This document shows, piece after piece, positions 41,171 to 51,099 of a stretch of DNA of 64,000 nt. Every line of letters starts with the position of its first letter. The first letter of the stretch is position 1. This stretch comes from CAIQQQ01 sp037445025 (GTDB taxonomy: Bacteria; Pseudomonadota; Alphaproteobacteria; Acetobacterales; Acetobacteraceae): positions 110,019 through 174,018 of the forward strand of contig JBBILI010000005.1 of NCBI GenBank assembly GCA_037445025.1, read 5' to 3'. The translations under genes and the position numbers were made by a program. Under the pieces are notes generated by a model. It worked only from the letters and a program-made list of their open reading frames with translations, made no database searches and was not told the origin of the DNA.

Positions 41171-43786
41171 TTAATCCGGCAAGGATGAACGCAACAGGTT
41201 TCGCAGAGCATAAACCGCGTTCAGCGCGTCGCGGGGACTCATCTGATCGGGATCCAGCTCGGCCACGGCCTGGCGGATCGGGTCTTCCAGCGGTTTCTCG
41301 GGCGTGCGGGCGGCGAACAGCGGCAGGCTGCCGGCATCGGTGAGGCGGCCGGCGCGCGCCTCCAGCGCCTTCAGCAGATGCCCGGCGCGGCGCACGACCG
41401 ACATCGGCACGCCGGCCAGCTGGGCCACATGCACCCCCCAGCTGCGCCCCGCCGCGCCTTCGGCCACCTCGTGCAGAAACACCACCTCGCCGCGCCACTC
41501 CTTCACCCGCATCGCATGCGGCGAGAGATGGGGCAGCTCGCCGCGCAGCTCACACAGCTCATGAAAATGCGTGGCAAATATGGCACGGCACCGCAGCACG
41601 TTGTGCAGCGCCTCCAGCACCGCCCAGGCGATCGCCAGACCATCCAGCGTGGCGGTGCCACGGCCGATCTCATCCACCACCACCAGCGCCCGCGGGCCGG
41701 CCTGGTTCAGAATCGCCGCGGTCTCGGTCATCTCCACCATGAAGGTGCTGCGCCCGCGCGCGAGATCGTCGGCCCCCCCCACGCGGGAGAACAGGCGATC
41801 CACCACGCCGAGCGTCACCTGCTTCGCCGGCACCGGCAATCCGGCCTGGGCGAGGATGACGATGAGCGCGTTCTGCCGCAGAAACGTGGATTTGCCGGCC
41901 ATGTTCGGCCCGGTCAGCAGCAGCAGGCGACGCTCCGGGGCCAGGTTGCAGTCATTGGGCACAAACGCCGCCTGCCCCGCCAGCGCCTGCTCCACCACCG
42001 GGTGCCGTCCGGCCACGACCTGGAAGTCGCTCCCCTCGGTCACCAGCGGGCGCACCCAGGTGCCGGACGCGGCCAGCCCGGCTGCGGACTGCGCGACATC
42101 AACGCTCGCCAAAGCCTCGGCGCAGGCGGCGATGCGGTCGGCCTGCGCCAGGGTCAGCCCCACCAGATGGGCGAACACCAGCTTCTCCCGCGCGCTCGCC
42201 TGGTCGGCCGCCTCCGAGATCCGCCGGTCGAGCTCGGACAGCTCGGGCGTGGTGAAGCGCGCACCGTTGGCCATGCCCTGGCGCAGGGTGAGCAGAGGAT
42301 GATCGCGCAGCTTCTCCACCGCCACCGCCGGCGCCTCGATCACATAGCCGAGCTGGGCATGATGGCGGATCTTCAGGCTCGCCACCCCGAAGCGCTGGGC
42401 GAAGTCCAACTGCAGGCCGGCGATGACCCGCCGGCTGTCGTCGCGCAGCGCGCGATGGGTGTCGAGCTCGCCGTCGAACCCTGGCGCGATGGCGCCGTCG
42501 TCCAGGCGCAGCGGCGCCGGTTCGGCAAGCGCCGCGCCCAGCGTCTCACGCAGGCCGGGCGGCACGGCGAGCCGGGCACGGGCGCCGGCAAGCTCGGCCG
42601 GCGCGGTCGCGTCGAGCAGACCCGCCACAATCTCCGCCGCGCGCAGGCCGTGGGCGATGGCGGCGAGGTCGCGCGGCCCGCCGCGGTTCAGCGACAGCCG
42701 GGCCAGGGCGCGCGCCATGTCCGGCGCGCCGCGCAGTGCGGCACGGATCTCGGCCGCAGGCGCCGGATTGGCGAGCAGCCAGGACCAGCCATCCTGCCGC
42801 CCGGCGATGGCGGCGGCATCCGTCAGCGGGGCCTGCAGCATCGTGCCGAGCAGTCGCCCGCCGGGCGCGGTCAGCGTGCGCTGCACGGCTGCGAACAGCG
42901 TGTGGGCGGTGCCGCCGTCGCGGGCGCGGGCGATTTCGAGGCTGGCGCGGGTGGCGGCGTCAAGCTCAAGCCGCCCGGCCTCGCCGCGCGGGGCGGGCGG
43001 CGACAGGCGCGGCATCTGGCCGGCCTGGGTGCTGCGGACATAGTCGACCGCCATCAGCCCGGCGCGGGCCTCGGCATCGGTGAAACTGCCAAAGGCTTCG
43101 AGGCTGGCGGCGGCGAAGGTCTCGGCGAGACGGCGCCGTGCGGTGACGACCGACGGGGCGCTGCCCGGCGTGCGCAGCCGGGCGAAGTCCCCGAGATCGA
43201 TCTCGCCTTCGGCCAGGATCTCGGCGGGATCGAGCTGGCCGAGCAGGGCTTGCAGTCCGGCCGCGCCCAGCGCCTGCGTCTCGAACAGCCCGGTCGACAT
43301 GTCGAGCCAGGCGGCGCCGATCACAGCCCCCTCAATCACCAGCGCCAGCAGCAGGTTGCTGCGCTGCGCGTCGAGCAGCGTGTCCTCGGTCAAGGTGCCG
43401 GGGGTGACGAGGCGCACCACCGCGCGGCGGATCGGCGCCTTGCCGGTGCGCAGCTTCGGGTCCTCCATCTGCTCGCCGACCGCCACGCGAAACCCGCGCC
43501 GGATCAGCCGCGCGAGATAGGCATCGGCCGCATGCACCGGCACGCCGCACATCTGAATCGGTTTGCCGCCATGCTCGCCGCGATGGGTGAGCGCGATATC
43601 GAGCGCTGCCGCCGCCGCATCGGCATCGGCGAAGAACAGCTCGTAGAAATCCCCCATGCGGAAGAACAGCAGCGCGTCCGGATGCTCCGCCTTCAGGGCG
43701 AACCACTGCGCCATCGCGGGAGTGGCGCCTGCAGCGCTCGGGGCGGGGGACGCGTCTGCGGCGTTGGGAGTGACGGAAATCGACAT
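41171..43786 (-). CDS. mutS: DNA mismatch repair protein MutS
   Basis: The 871-residue protein has the mismatch-reading motif FFRMGDFYELF near residue 42, Walker A LTGPNMAGKSTFLRQ (about 625), Walker B VVVDEIGRGTATLDG (about 700), and the signature GGADDLARGRSTFMVEM. The C-terminus reads DALNAVYALRNLL, the usual MutS ending. It recognises mispairs and recruits MutL. ATG 43786 is the start. The gene is divergent from maeB and translationally close to glnD. Confidence 0.97.
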   Translation of the reverse strand: MSISVTPNAADASPAPSAAGATPAMAQWFALKAEHPDALLFFRMGDFYELFFADADAAAAALDIALTHRGEHGGKPIQMCGVPVHAADAYLARLIRRGFRVAVGEQMEDPKLRTGKAPIRRAVVRLVTPGTLTEDTLLDAQRSNLLLALVIEGAVIGAAWLDMSTGLFETQALGAAGLQALLGQLDPAEILAEGEIDLGDFARLRTPGSAPSVVTARRRLAETFAAASLEAFGSFTDAEARAGLMAVDYVRSTQAGQMPRLSPPAPRGEAGRLELDAATRASLEIARARDGGTAHTLFAAVQRTLTAPGGRLLGTMLQAPLTDAAAIAGRQDGWSWLLANPAPAAEIRAALRGAPDMARALARLSLNRGGPRDLAAIAHGLRAAEIVAGLLDATAPAELAGARARLAVPPGLRETLGAALAEPAPLRLDDGAIAPGFDGELDTHRALRDDSRRVIAGLQLDFAQRFGVASLKIRHHAQLGYVIEAPAVAVEKLRDHPLLTLRQGMANGARFTTPELSELDRRISEAADQASAREKLVFAHLVGLTLAQADRIAACAEALASVDVAQSAAGLAASGTWVRPLVTEGSDFQVVAGRHPVVEQALAGQAAFVPNDCNLAPERRLLLLTGPNMAGKSTFLRQNALIVILAQAGLPVPAKQVTLGVVDRLFSRVGGADDLARGRSTFMVEMTETAAILNQAGPRALVVVDEIGRGTATLDGLAIAWAVLEALHNVLRCRAIFATHFHELCELRGELPHLSPHAMRVKEWRGEVVFLHEVAEGAAGRSWGVHVAQLAGVPMSVVRRAGHLLKALEARAGRLTDAGSLPLFAARTPEKPLEDPIRQAVAELDPDQMSPRDALNAVYALRNLLRSSLPD

Positions 43787-43894
43787 TCCGACCACCCTAA
43801 CAGCGCCCGACCGCACCTGCGAAGCACCCGGCTTGCCCCGCCGGTCCGCAGACGTCAGATTACCATCCGGAAACGCTTTCAAGGAACAATCGCC

Positions 43895-46201
43895 ATGGCT
43901 GACGGCATCGCCGACCCCACCCTCGACTCCCGCACCACCCGGGTGTCGGCCGAGGAGGCGCTGGCGCTGCACAGCTCCGGCCGGCCCGGCAAGCTCGAAA
44001 CCCGCATCTCCAAGCCGATCACCACCGCGCGGGACCTGTCGCTGGCCTATTCCCCCGGCGTCGCCGAACCCTGCCTGCACATCGCCCGCGATCCGGCGCT
44101 GGCCTATGACTACACCACCAAGGGCAACATGGTCGCCGTCGTCTCCAACGGCACCGCCGTGCTGGGCCTCGGCAATCTCGGCGCGCTGGCCTCCAAGCCG
44201 GTGATGGAGGGCAAGGTCGCCCTGTTCAAGCGCTTCGCCGATGTGGACGGCATCGATCTGTGCGTCGACACCGAGGACGTGGACGCCATCGTCAACTGCG
44301 TGCGCTATCTCGGCCCGAGCTTCGGCGGCATCAACCTCGAAGACATCAAGGCGCCGGAATGCTTCATCGTCGAGCAGCGGCTGCGCGAGCTGATGGACAT
44401 CCCGGTGTTCCATGACGACCAGCACGGCACCGCCATCGTCGCCGCCGCCGGCCTGATCAACGCCTGCCATCTGACGGGGCGCGATCTGAGATCGGTCAAG
44501 CTCGTCGTCAACGGCGCGGGTGCGGCCGCCATCGCCTGCGTCGAACTGCTCAAGGCGATGGGCGCGCACCCGCAGAACATCACCCTGTGCGACACCAAAG
44601 GCGTGGTGTTCCAGGGCCGCACCTCCGGCATGAACCAGTGGAAATCGGCGCATGCGGTGAAAACCGACGCCCGCACCCTGGCCCAGGCGATGGTGGGGGT
44701 GGACGCGTTCTTCGGCCTCAGCGTCAAAGGCGCGCTCACCCCTGAGATGGTCGCCTCCATGGCCGACAAGCCGATCATCTTCGCCATGGCCAACCCCGAC
44801 CCCGAGATCACGCCGGAGGAGGCCCGCGCCGTCAGCCCCAACGCCATCATCGCCACCGGCCGGTCGGACTATCCCAACCAGGTCAACAACGTGCTGGGCT
44901 TCCCCTACATCTTCCGCGGCGCGCTCGATGTCCGCGCCAGCACCATCAACGAGGCGATGAAGATCGCCGCCGCCGAGGCCTTGGCCCTCCTCGCCCGTGA
45001 GGACGTGCCGGACGAGGTCACCACCGCCGGCTCCAACGCCTCCGGCGCCACGCTGAAATTCGGGCCGGAATACATCATCCCCAACGCCTTCGACCCCCGC
45101 CTGATCTCGCGCCTGCCCCCCGCGGTCGCCAAGGCCGCCATGGACAGCGGCGTCGCCCGCAAACCGATCGCCGATCTGCGCAAATACGCCCGCGAACTCT
45201 CCGGCCGGCTCGACCCCACCGCCAACGCGCTCGACGCGATCATGGAACGCGTGCGCGCCACACCGCAGCGCGTGGTGTTCGCCGAGGGCGAGGAGGAGAA
45301 GGTGGTCCGCGCCGCCGTCGCCTTCCGCAACGCCGGCTACGGCACACCGGTGCTGATCGGCCGCGAGGACCGGGTGCGCGCCACCATGGCCAGGCTCGGT
45401 CTGGGCCTGACCACCGGCATCGACATCCACAACGCTCGCCTGTCGCACCGCAACGCCGACTATGCCGGCTTCCTGTTCGATCGCCTGCAGCGCCGCGGCC
45501 TGATGCATCGGGACTGTCAGCGCCTGGTCAACCAGGACCGCAACATCTTCGCCGCCTGCATGGTCGCCACCGGCGATGCGGACGCGATGGTGACCGGCCT
45601 GACCCGCTCGGCCGCGGTGTGCCTGGCCGATATCGGCCACGCGATCGACACCGCCCCCGGCACGATCTCCTTCGGCCTCACCCTGATGCTGGGCGAGCAG
45701 GGTCGCACCATCTTCATCGCCGACACGCTGGTGCATGAACGGCCCAACCCGCGCGAGCTGGCCGAGATCTGCATCGGCGCCGCCGCGGCCGCGCGCAGGC
45801 TCGGCCATGAGCCGCGGGTGGCGCTGCTGTCGCATTCCACCTTCGGCAACCCGATGCACGCCACCGGCAACGCCATGCGCGAGGCGGTGGCGATTCTGGA
45901 TCAGCGCCACGTCGATTTCGAGTATGACGGCGAGATGAGCCCCGATGTCGCCCTCGACCCCGCCTATCGCAGCCTCTACCCGTTCTGCCGGCTGACCGGG
46001 CCGGCCAACGTGCTGGTGATGCCCGGCCTGCATTCCTCGCACATCACCTCCCGCCTGGCCCCACGCCTGGGCGGCGGCGGCACCATCGGGCCGCTGATCA
46101 TCGGCCTGAGCCATCCGGCCCAGCTCGCCACGATGGACAGCTCGGTGAGCCAGATCGTCGACATCGCCACCATCGCCGCCCATCAGGCGATCCTGAAGTA
46201 G
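43895..46201 (+). CDS. maeB: NADP-dependent malic enzyme with phosphotransacetylase-like domain
   Basis: The 768-residue fusion has a malic enzyme N-terminal half (SLAYSPGVAEPC, VFHDDQHGTAIVAAAGLINA, VVNGAGAAAIACVELLKAMG, FAMANPDPEI) and a C-terminal half from about residue 440 with the phosphate acetyl/butyryl transferase fold (RVVFAEGEEEKVVRAAVAF, FIADTLVHERPNPRELAEI). The C-terminal half is thought to be regulatory, not catalytic, in MaeB. It converts malate to pyruvate with NADPH formation. An AAGGA site precedes ATG 43895. Confidence 0.96.
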   Translation: MADGIADPTLDSRTTRVSAEEALALHSSGRPGKLETRISKPITTARDLSLAYSPGVAEPCLHIARDPALAYDYTTKGNMVAVVSNGTAVLGLGNLGALASKPVMEGKVALFKRFADVDGIDLCVDTEDVDAIVNCVRYLGPSFGGINLEDIKAPECFIVEQRLRELMDIPVFHDDQHGTAIVAAAGLINACHLTGRDLRSVKLVVNGAGAAAIACVELLKAMGAHPQNITLCDTKGVVFQGRTSGMNQWKSAHAVKTDARTLAQAMVGVDAFFGLSVKGALTPEMVASMADKPIIFAMANPDPEITPEEARAVSPNAIIATGRSDYPNQVNNVLGFPYIFRGALDVRASTINEAMKIAAAEALALLAREDVPDEVTTAGSNASGATLKFGPEYIIPNAFDPRLISRLPPAVAKAAMDSGVARKPIADLRKYARELSGRLDPTANALDAIMERVRATPQRVVFAEGEEEKVVRAAVAFRNAGYGTPVLIGREDRVRATMARLGLGLTTGIDIHNARLSHRNADYAGFLFDRLQRRGLMHRDCQRLVNQDRNIFAACMVATGDADAMVTGLTRSAAVCLADIGHAIDTAPGTISFGLTLMLGEQGRTIFIADTLVHERPNPRELAEICIGAAAAARRLGHEPRVALLSHSTFGNPMHATGNAMREAVAILDQRHVDFEYDGEMSPDVALDPAYRSLYPFCRLTGPANVLVMPGLHSSHITSRLAPRLGGGGTIGPLIIGLSHPAQLATMDSSVSQIVDIATIAAHQAILK

Positions 46202-46206
46202 CACGC

Positions 46207-47109
46207 ATGGGCGCCAGGATCCTGCTCCCCGTCCTGGCGCTCCTGCTCGCGGGCTTCACCGAGGCGCCCGTGGTGCAGACGGCCACGCCGGCCAACCTGG
46301 CCGGAACGCTCACCCTGCCGGAGGCGCAGCACCCGCCCGGCGTGCTGATCATCCCCGGCGGCACCGACCGCGACGGCAACCGGCCCGGCCAGTACAACGA
46401 CAGCCTCAGGCTGCTCGCCCACGGCCTGGCCGGGTGCGGCATCGCCTCGCTGCGCATCGACCCGCGCGGCACCGGCGACAGCACCCAGGCGCTGCCCTGG
46501 GATCTCGACAGCTTCACCACCGACATCACCGAGGCGGACGCCAGGGGCTGGCTCGGCCTGCTCGCCCGCCGCGCCGGCCGGCTCGCCGTGCTGGGCGTGG
46601 GCGACGGCGCGCTGACCGCACTGCGCATCGCACCCCCCCGCCTGGTGCTGCTGGAGGCGCCATCCCGGCCGGCCGGCGAGGTGCTGCGCCAGCGCCTCGC
46701 CAGCCTCGGCCTCTCCCGCCAGGCCCGCGCCCGCATGGGGGCTGCGATCGACGATCTCGAGGCCGGCCGCATCGCCGAGGATGTGCCACCCGCCATGGGC
46801 CAGGTGCTGCGCTTCGGGCAGACCTATCTGATCTCGCTGTTCCATATCGATCCGCTGGCCGAGCTGCGCCGCACCCAGGCACCGACCCTGGTGATCGACG
46901 GCACCACCGACCTGGAGCTCCAACCGCAGGACGGCGCCCGGCTCGCATCCGCCCGGCCCGGCACCCTCCGCGCTAGCCTGCCCTTCATGAACCACGCGCT
47001 GCGCGTGGCGCCCGCCGATTTCGGCATCAATCTGGCGACCTACGAACACCGCAACCTGCCGCTGCATCCCCAGCTGCTGCCGGCGCTGTGCCGTTTTCTG
47101 GAAAAATAG
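46207..47109 (+). CDS. Exported alpha/beta-hydrolase-fold protein lacking the nucleophile
   Basis: The 300-residue protein has an N-terminal hydrophobic signal or anchor (LLPVLALLLAGFTEAPVV) and a serine hydrolase fold: VLIIPGGTDRDGNRPG (oxyanion region), LRIDPRGTGDS, a nucleophile elbow reading LGVGDGALTA, and late DGTTDLELQ and MNHALR where the acid and His are expected. Relatives have GHSEGG at the elbow, so the catalytic Ser is Gly here. It may be non-catalytic or use other residues. It begins 5 bases after maeB, apparently in one operon. Confidence 0.8.
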   Translation: MGARILLPVLALLLAGFTEAPVVQTATPANLAGTLTLPEAQHPPGVLIIPGGTDRDGNRPGQYNDSLRLLAHGLAGCGIASLRIDPRGTGDSTQALPWDLDSFTTDITEADARGWLGLLARRAGRLAVLGVGDGALTALRIAPPRLVLLEAPSRPAGEVLRQRLASLGLSRQARARMGAAIDDLEAGRIAEDVPPAMGQVLRFGQTYLISLFHIDPLAELRRTQAPTLVIDGTTDLELQPQDGARLASARPGTLRASLPFMNHALRVAPADFGINLATYEHRNLPLHPQLLPALCRFLEK

Positions 47110-47186
47110 GACAGGATCGCTGCATCACCAGCTTGACCCGATAGGCATCCTGTGGAACGCCCTTGGTCATCAGGAGGCAACAATTC

Positions 47187-48491
47187 ATGTCCAGCTTCGA
47201 CCAGGCGCGCGAGGGCCAACCGGTGACGATGCGCACCCGCATCCTCTCCATTTTCGGCGGTTCCGTCGGCAACCTGATCGAATGGTATGACTTCTACATC
47301 TACAACTTCTTCGCCCTGTATTTCGCCAAGGCATTCTTCCCCAACACCAACCCGACGGCCTCGCTGCTCAATACCTTCGGCGTCTACGCCATCGGCTTCC
47401 TCATCCGCCCGGTCGGCGGCTGGCTGCTCGGCGTATATGCCGACCGCGCCGGCCGCCGCGCCGCCCTGAGCCTGTCGGTGACGGTGATGTGCCTGGGCTC
47501 GCTGATGATCGCCCTCGCCCCCACCTTCGCCACCGCCGGCGTGCTGTCGCCGATCATCCTGCTCGCCGCACGCCTGCTGCAGGGCATTTCGCTGGGCGGC
47601 GAATACGGGGCCTCCGCCACCTATCTCTCCGAGGTCGCCGGCGCCAGGAACCGCGGCTTCTACAGCAGCTTCCAATACGTGACGCTGATCGGCGGGCAGG
47701 TGCTGGGCAGCCTGACGCTGCTGCTGATGCAGCTGCAGTTCACCGGCGCCGAGCTGGAAGCCTGGGGCTGGCGGGTGCCGTTCTTCATCGGCGCCGCCTG
47801 CGCCATGTTCGGCCTGTATCTCCGGCGCGGACTCATCGAATCGGCCGAATTCCTCAAGGTCGCGCGCGGCCCGCGCACCAACCCGTTCCGCGAGCTGCTG
47901 AAGCACCCCAAGGCCGTGCTGCTGGTGTTCGGGCTCACCATGGGCGGCACCACCGCGTTCTACACCTATACCACCTACATGCCGACCTTCCTGGTCAACA
48001 CCGTCAAGCTGACGCGCGACCAGGCGACACAGATCTCGTTCATCACCCTGCTGATCTATGCCGCCCTGCAGCCGGTGTTCGGCGCCGTGTCCGACATCAT
48101 CGGAAGGCGGCCGGTGCTGATGTTCTTCGGCATCTTCGGCACCATCGGCACGGTGCCGCTACTGACCATGCTGTCCGGCACGCATGACTACATGACCGCG
48201 CTGGCGCTCAGCATGGCCGCCCTGGTCGTGGTCTCCGGCTATACCGCCATCAACGCCGTGGTGAAGGCCGAGCTGTTCCCCGCCAATGTGCGCGCGCTCG
48301 GCGTCGGCTTCCCCTACGCGCTCGCCGCCTCGATCTTCGGCGGCACCGCGCCGCTGATCGCCCTGTCGTTCAAGGACGCCGGGCATGAGAGCCTGTTTTA
48401 CTGGTACGTGACGGGTTTAATATTTATTTCACTGCTGGTTTACGTTTTTATGCGGGACACGCGCGATCATTCAAAGATCGAACGGGATTGA
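47187..48491 (+). CDS. MFS transporter, metabolite:H+ symporter (MHS) family
   Basis: The 434-residue 12-helix transporter has GGSVGNLIEWYDFYIYNFFA, the hallmark of the MHS (KgtP/ProP/ShiA) group, plus GGWLLGVYADRAGRRAAL between helices 2 and 3 and LLQGISLGGEYGASATYLSE in helix 4. It probably imports a carboxylate such as 2-oxoglutarate with protons; the substrate is not certain. ATG 47187 has AGGAGG 10-15 bases upstream. The last 75 bases of the gene are unusually A+T-rich. Confidence 0.92.
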   Translation: MSSFDQAREGQPVTMRTRILSIFGGSVGNLIEWYDFYIYNFFALYFAKAFFPNTNPTASLLNTFGVYAIGFLIRPVGGWLLGVYADRAGRRAALSLSVTVMCLGSLMIALAPTFATAGVLSPIILLAARLLQGISLGGEYGASATYLSEVAGARNRGFYSSFQYVTLIGGQVLGSLTLLLMQLQFTGAELEAWGWRVPFFIGAACAMFGLYLRRGLIESAEFLKVARGPRTNPFRELLKHPKAVLLVFGLTMGGTTAFYTYTTYMPTFLVNTVKLTRDQATQISFITLLIYAALQPVFGAVSDIIGRRPVLMFFGIFGTIGTVPLLTMLSGTHDYMTALALSMAALVVVSGYTAINAVVKAELFPANVRALGVGFPYALAASIFGGTAPLIALSFKDAGHESLFYWYVTGLIFISLLVYVFMRDTRDHSKIERD

Positions 48492-48534
48492 AACAAACAT
48501 TGCCCTGTAATCATACATTATTTTACTTAATGGA

Positions 48535-49713
48535 ATGACCGATCGCCGCAGAGTCGCACCGATTCCTCTTGGATTGCTGGCTGTGGCGGCATTCCTGTCG
48601 CTGGCCGGGGCGCGGGTGATCGACCCGCTGCTGCCGGTGATTGCCAGTGAGTTCAACGAGAGCGTGCCGGTGGTGGCCATTGTGATCACCGCCTTCACCC
48701 TGCCTTACGGGATCAACCAGCTGTTCCTGGGGCCGATCGGCGATCGGTTCGGCAAGCTGCGCGTGCTGCTCGGCGCGTTGGTCGGCTACGCGCTGGCCAC
48801 CGGGGCCTGCGCCTTTGCCAACGATCTGCCGACGCTCACCGTGTTGCGTGCCTGCGCCGGTGCCGCCAGCGCAGGCATGATCCCGGTCGGCCTCGCCTAT
48901 ATCGGTGACGCGGTTCCCTATGCCGGGCGGCAGCTGGCGCTGAGCCGGTTCCTCACCGGCGCGGTGCTGGCACAGATCATGGCCGGTCCCATCGGCGGGC
49001 TGTTCGGCCAGTACCTCGGCTGGCGCGGCCTGTTCCTGGGGCTCGCCGCCCTTGCGATCGGCACGACGGCGGCGCTGGCGCAGCGCATCCGGGATCTGCC
49101 GGATCGCACCAATCCACGCGCCCGGATCAGCCTGGACGGGTTCGTGGTGCTGGCGCGCGGCAGCCTGTCGCGCCGGCTGCTGATCGCCTCGCTGATCGAC
49201 GGCGCGCTGCTCGGCGGCAGCTTTCCGTTCGTCGCCTCGTTCCTGCGTGAGCGGTTCGACCTGGAATACGGCGTGATCGGCCTCGTGCTGGCCTGCTTCG
49301 GCATCGGCGCCTGGACCTACACCCGCTTCGCCGCCCGCATCATCCGGGTGCTGGGCGAGCCCGGCATGGTGCTGGCCGGGGGGGCCATGATGGCGGGAGG
49401 GTTGGCGCTGGGCATGCTGATTGCAGACTGGCGCAGCTTTCCGGTCATCGAGTTCATGCTGGGCATGGGCTACATGATGCTGCACGGCGTGCTGCAGGCG
49501 AGAGCGACGGAGATGCTGCCGGACGCTCGGGCCACGGCGGTGGCGGCGTTCGTGGCGCTGCTGTTCCTCGGCCAGTCACTGGGCGCGCTGGGCATGGCCC
49601 GGGCGATCGCCTGGATCGGCTACCGGCCCGGGTTCCTGGTGGTGGCAGGGCTGATCGTGGCCCTGGCGGTCTGGCTGCGGGTGCAGGTGCGCGAGCGCAT
49701 GACCGCCGGCTGA
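48535..49713 (+). CDS. MFS transporter, DHA1-like drug or metabolite exporter
   Basis: The 392-residue transporter has 12 predicted helices. RVIDPLLPVIASEF in helix 1 and LGPIGDRFGKLRVLL in the 2-3 loop are typical of DHA1 members. GPIGGLFGQYLGWRGLFLGL corresponds to the helix 5 antiporter region. It is separated from the previous MFS gene by 43 A+T-rich bases that may contain its own promoter. Substrate unknown. Confidence 0.9.
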   Translation: MTDRRRVAPIPLGLLAVAAFLSLAGARVIDPLLPVIASEFNESVPVVAIVITAFTLPYGINQLFLGPIGDRFGKLRVLLGALVGYALATGACAFANDLPTLTVLRACAGAASAGMIPVGLAYIGDAVPYAGRQLALSRFLTGAVLAQIMAGPIGGLFGQYLGWRGLFLGLAALAIGTTAALAQRIRDLPDRTNPRARISLDGFVVLARGSLSRRLLIASLIDGALLGGSFPFVASFLRERFDLEYGVIGLVLACFGIGAWTYTRFAARIIRVLGEPGMVLAGGAMMAGGLALGMLIADWRSFPVIEFMLGMGYMMLHGVLQARATEMLPDARATAVAAFVALLFLGQSLGALGMARAIAWIGYRPGFLVVAGLIVALAVWLRVQVRERMTAG

Positions 49714-49869
49714 AGACCGAGCCTCACGTGTGGCCGGCACCGGCCTGTCCTGCTCCCACCGCATCGTTGCACCGAGGCTGCCGAGACTTGCGCAACCCTC
49801 CGGCGCGGCGCTAGGTGGCGGCCTGCGGTCCGGCCGGACCACACACCCAAACCGAGGAATCCACCGCCG

Positions 49870-51099
49870 ATGCGCGTGAAGGACGTCAAAAAGGTCGTGC
49901 TCGCCTATTCCGGCGGGCTGGACACCAGCGTGATCCTGCGCTGGCTGCAGACCAACTACAAATGCGAGGTGGTGACCTTCACCGCCGATCTCGGCCAGGG
50001 CGAGGAGCTGGAACCGGCCCGCAAAAAGGCCGAGATGTTCGGCGTGAAGGACATCTTCATCGACGATCTGCGCGAGACCTTCGTCAAGGACTTCGTCTTC
50101 CCGATGTTCCGCGCCAACGCGCTGTACGAAGGCCAGTACCTGCTTGGCACCTCCATCGCCCGCCCCCTGATCGCGCAGCGCCAGATCGAGATCGCCGAGC
50201 AGGTGGGTGCTGACGCCGTCGCCCACGGCGCCACCGGCAAAGGCAACGACCAGGTGCGCTTCGAACTCGCCTACTACGCGCTCAAGCCCGACGTGAAGGT
50301 CATCGCCCCCTGGCGCGAATGGGACCTCACCAGCCGCACCCGCCTGCTGGAATTCGCCGAGGAACACCAGATCCCGATCAGCAAGGACAAGCGCGGCGAG
50401 GCGCCGTTCTCGGTCGATGCCAACCTCCTGCACTCGTCCTCCGAGGGCAAGATCGTCGAAGACCCCGCCATCGAAGCCGACGAGATGGTCTACCAGCGCA
50501 CAATCAGCCCCGAGGACGCGCCGGACAAGGCAACCGTCATCTCGATCGACTTCGAAAAGGGCGACCCCACCCATATCGACGGCGTGAAGCTCTCGCCGGC
50601 CGCCCTCCTGACCAAACTGAACGAACTCGGCCGCGCCAACGGCATCGGCCGGCTCGACCTGCTGGAAAACCGCTTCGTCGGCATGAAATCCCGCGGCATC
50701 TACGAAACCCCCGGCGGCACCATCCTCTATCTGGCGCATCGCTCCATCGAGAGCATCACCCTGGACCGTGAGGTGGGCCACCTCAAGGACAGCCTGATGC
50801 CGAAATACGCCGAGCTGATCTACAACGGCTTCTGGTTCAGCCCCGAGCGCCGCATGCTGCAGGCGGCGATCGACGCCAGCCAGGCCTCCGTCTCCGGCCG
50901 CGTCCGCCTCAAGCTCTACAAAGGCAACGTCACCTGCATCGGCCGCGAAAGCCCGAACAGCCTTCACTCGATGAAGGTGGTGACGTTCGAGGAAGACCAG
51001 GGCGCGTACGACCAGTTCGACGCGCAAGGGTTCATCAAGCTCAACGCGCTGCGCCTGCGGCTTGGTGCCCAGGCCGGCCGCAAGGGAGGAAGCCTGTAA
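49870..51099 (+). CDS. argG: Argininosuccinate synthase
   Basis: The 409-residue enzyme joins citrulline and aspartate using ATP in arginine synthesis. The N-terminus has the PP-loop VVLAYSGGLDTSVILRWL. ALYEGQYLLGTSIARPLIA, AHGATGKGNDQVRFE and MKSRGIYETPGGTILY are family signatures in the expected order. Its final base overlaps the next gene's ATG (TAATG). The codon pattern suggests good expression. Confidence 0.97.
   Translation: MRVKDVKKVVLAYSGGLDTSVILRWLQTNYKCEVVTFTADLGQGEELEPARKKAEMFGVKDIFIDDLRETFVKDFVFPMFRANALYEGQYLLGTSIARPLIAQRQIEIAEQVGADAVAHGATGKGNDQVRFELAYYALKPDVKVIAPWREWDLTSRTRLLEFAEEHQIPISKDKRGEAPFSVDANLLHSSSEGKIVEDPAIEADEMVYQRTISPEDAPDKATVISIDFEKGDPTHIDGVKLSPAALLTKLNELGRANGIGRLDLLENRFVGMKSRGIYETPGGTILYLAHRSIESITLDREVGHLKDSLMPKYAELIYNGFWFSPERRMLQAAIDASQASVSGRVRLKLYKGNVTCIGRESPNSLHSMKVVTFEEDQGAYDQFDAQGFIKLNALRLRLGAQAGRKGGSL

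Noticed and set aside
41171..46204. A 1677-codon leftward frame continuing upstream of mutS through the antisense of maeB
   Set aside because: Only the part below 43786 is MutS. The rest is antisense to the clearly coding maeB and has the Gly/Asp/His-rich composition of a GC-biased shadow frame.
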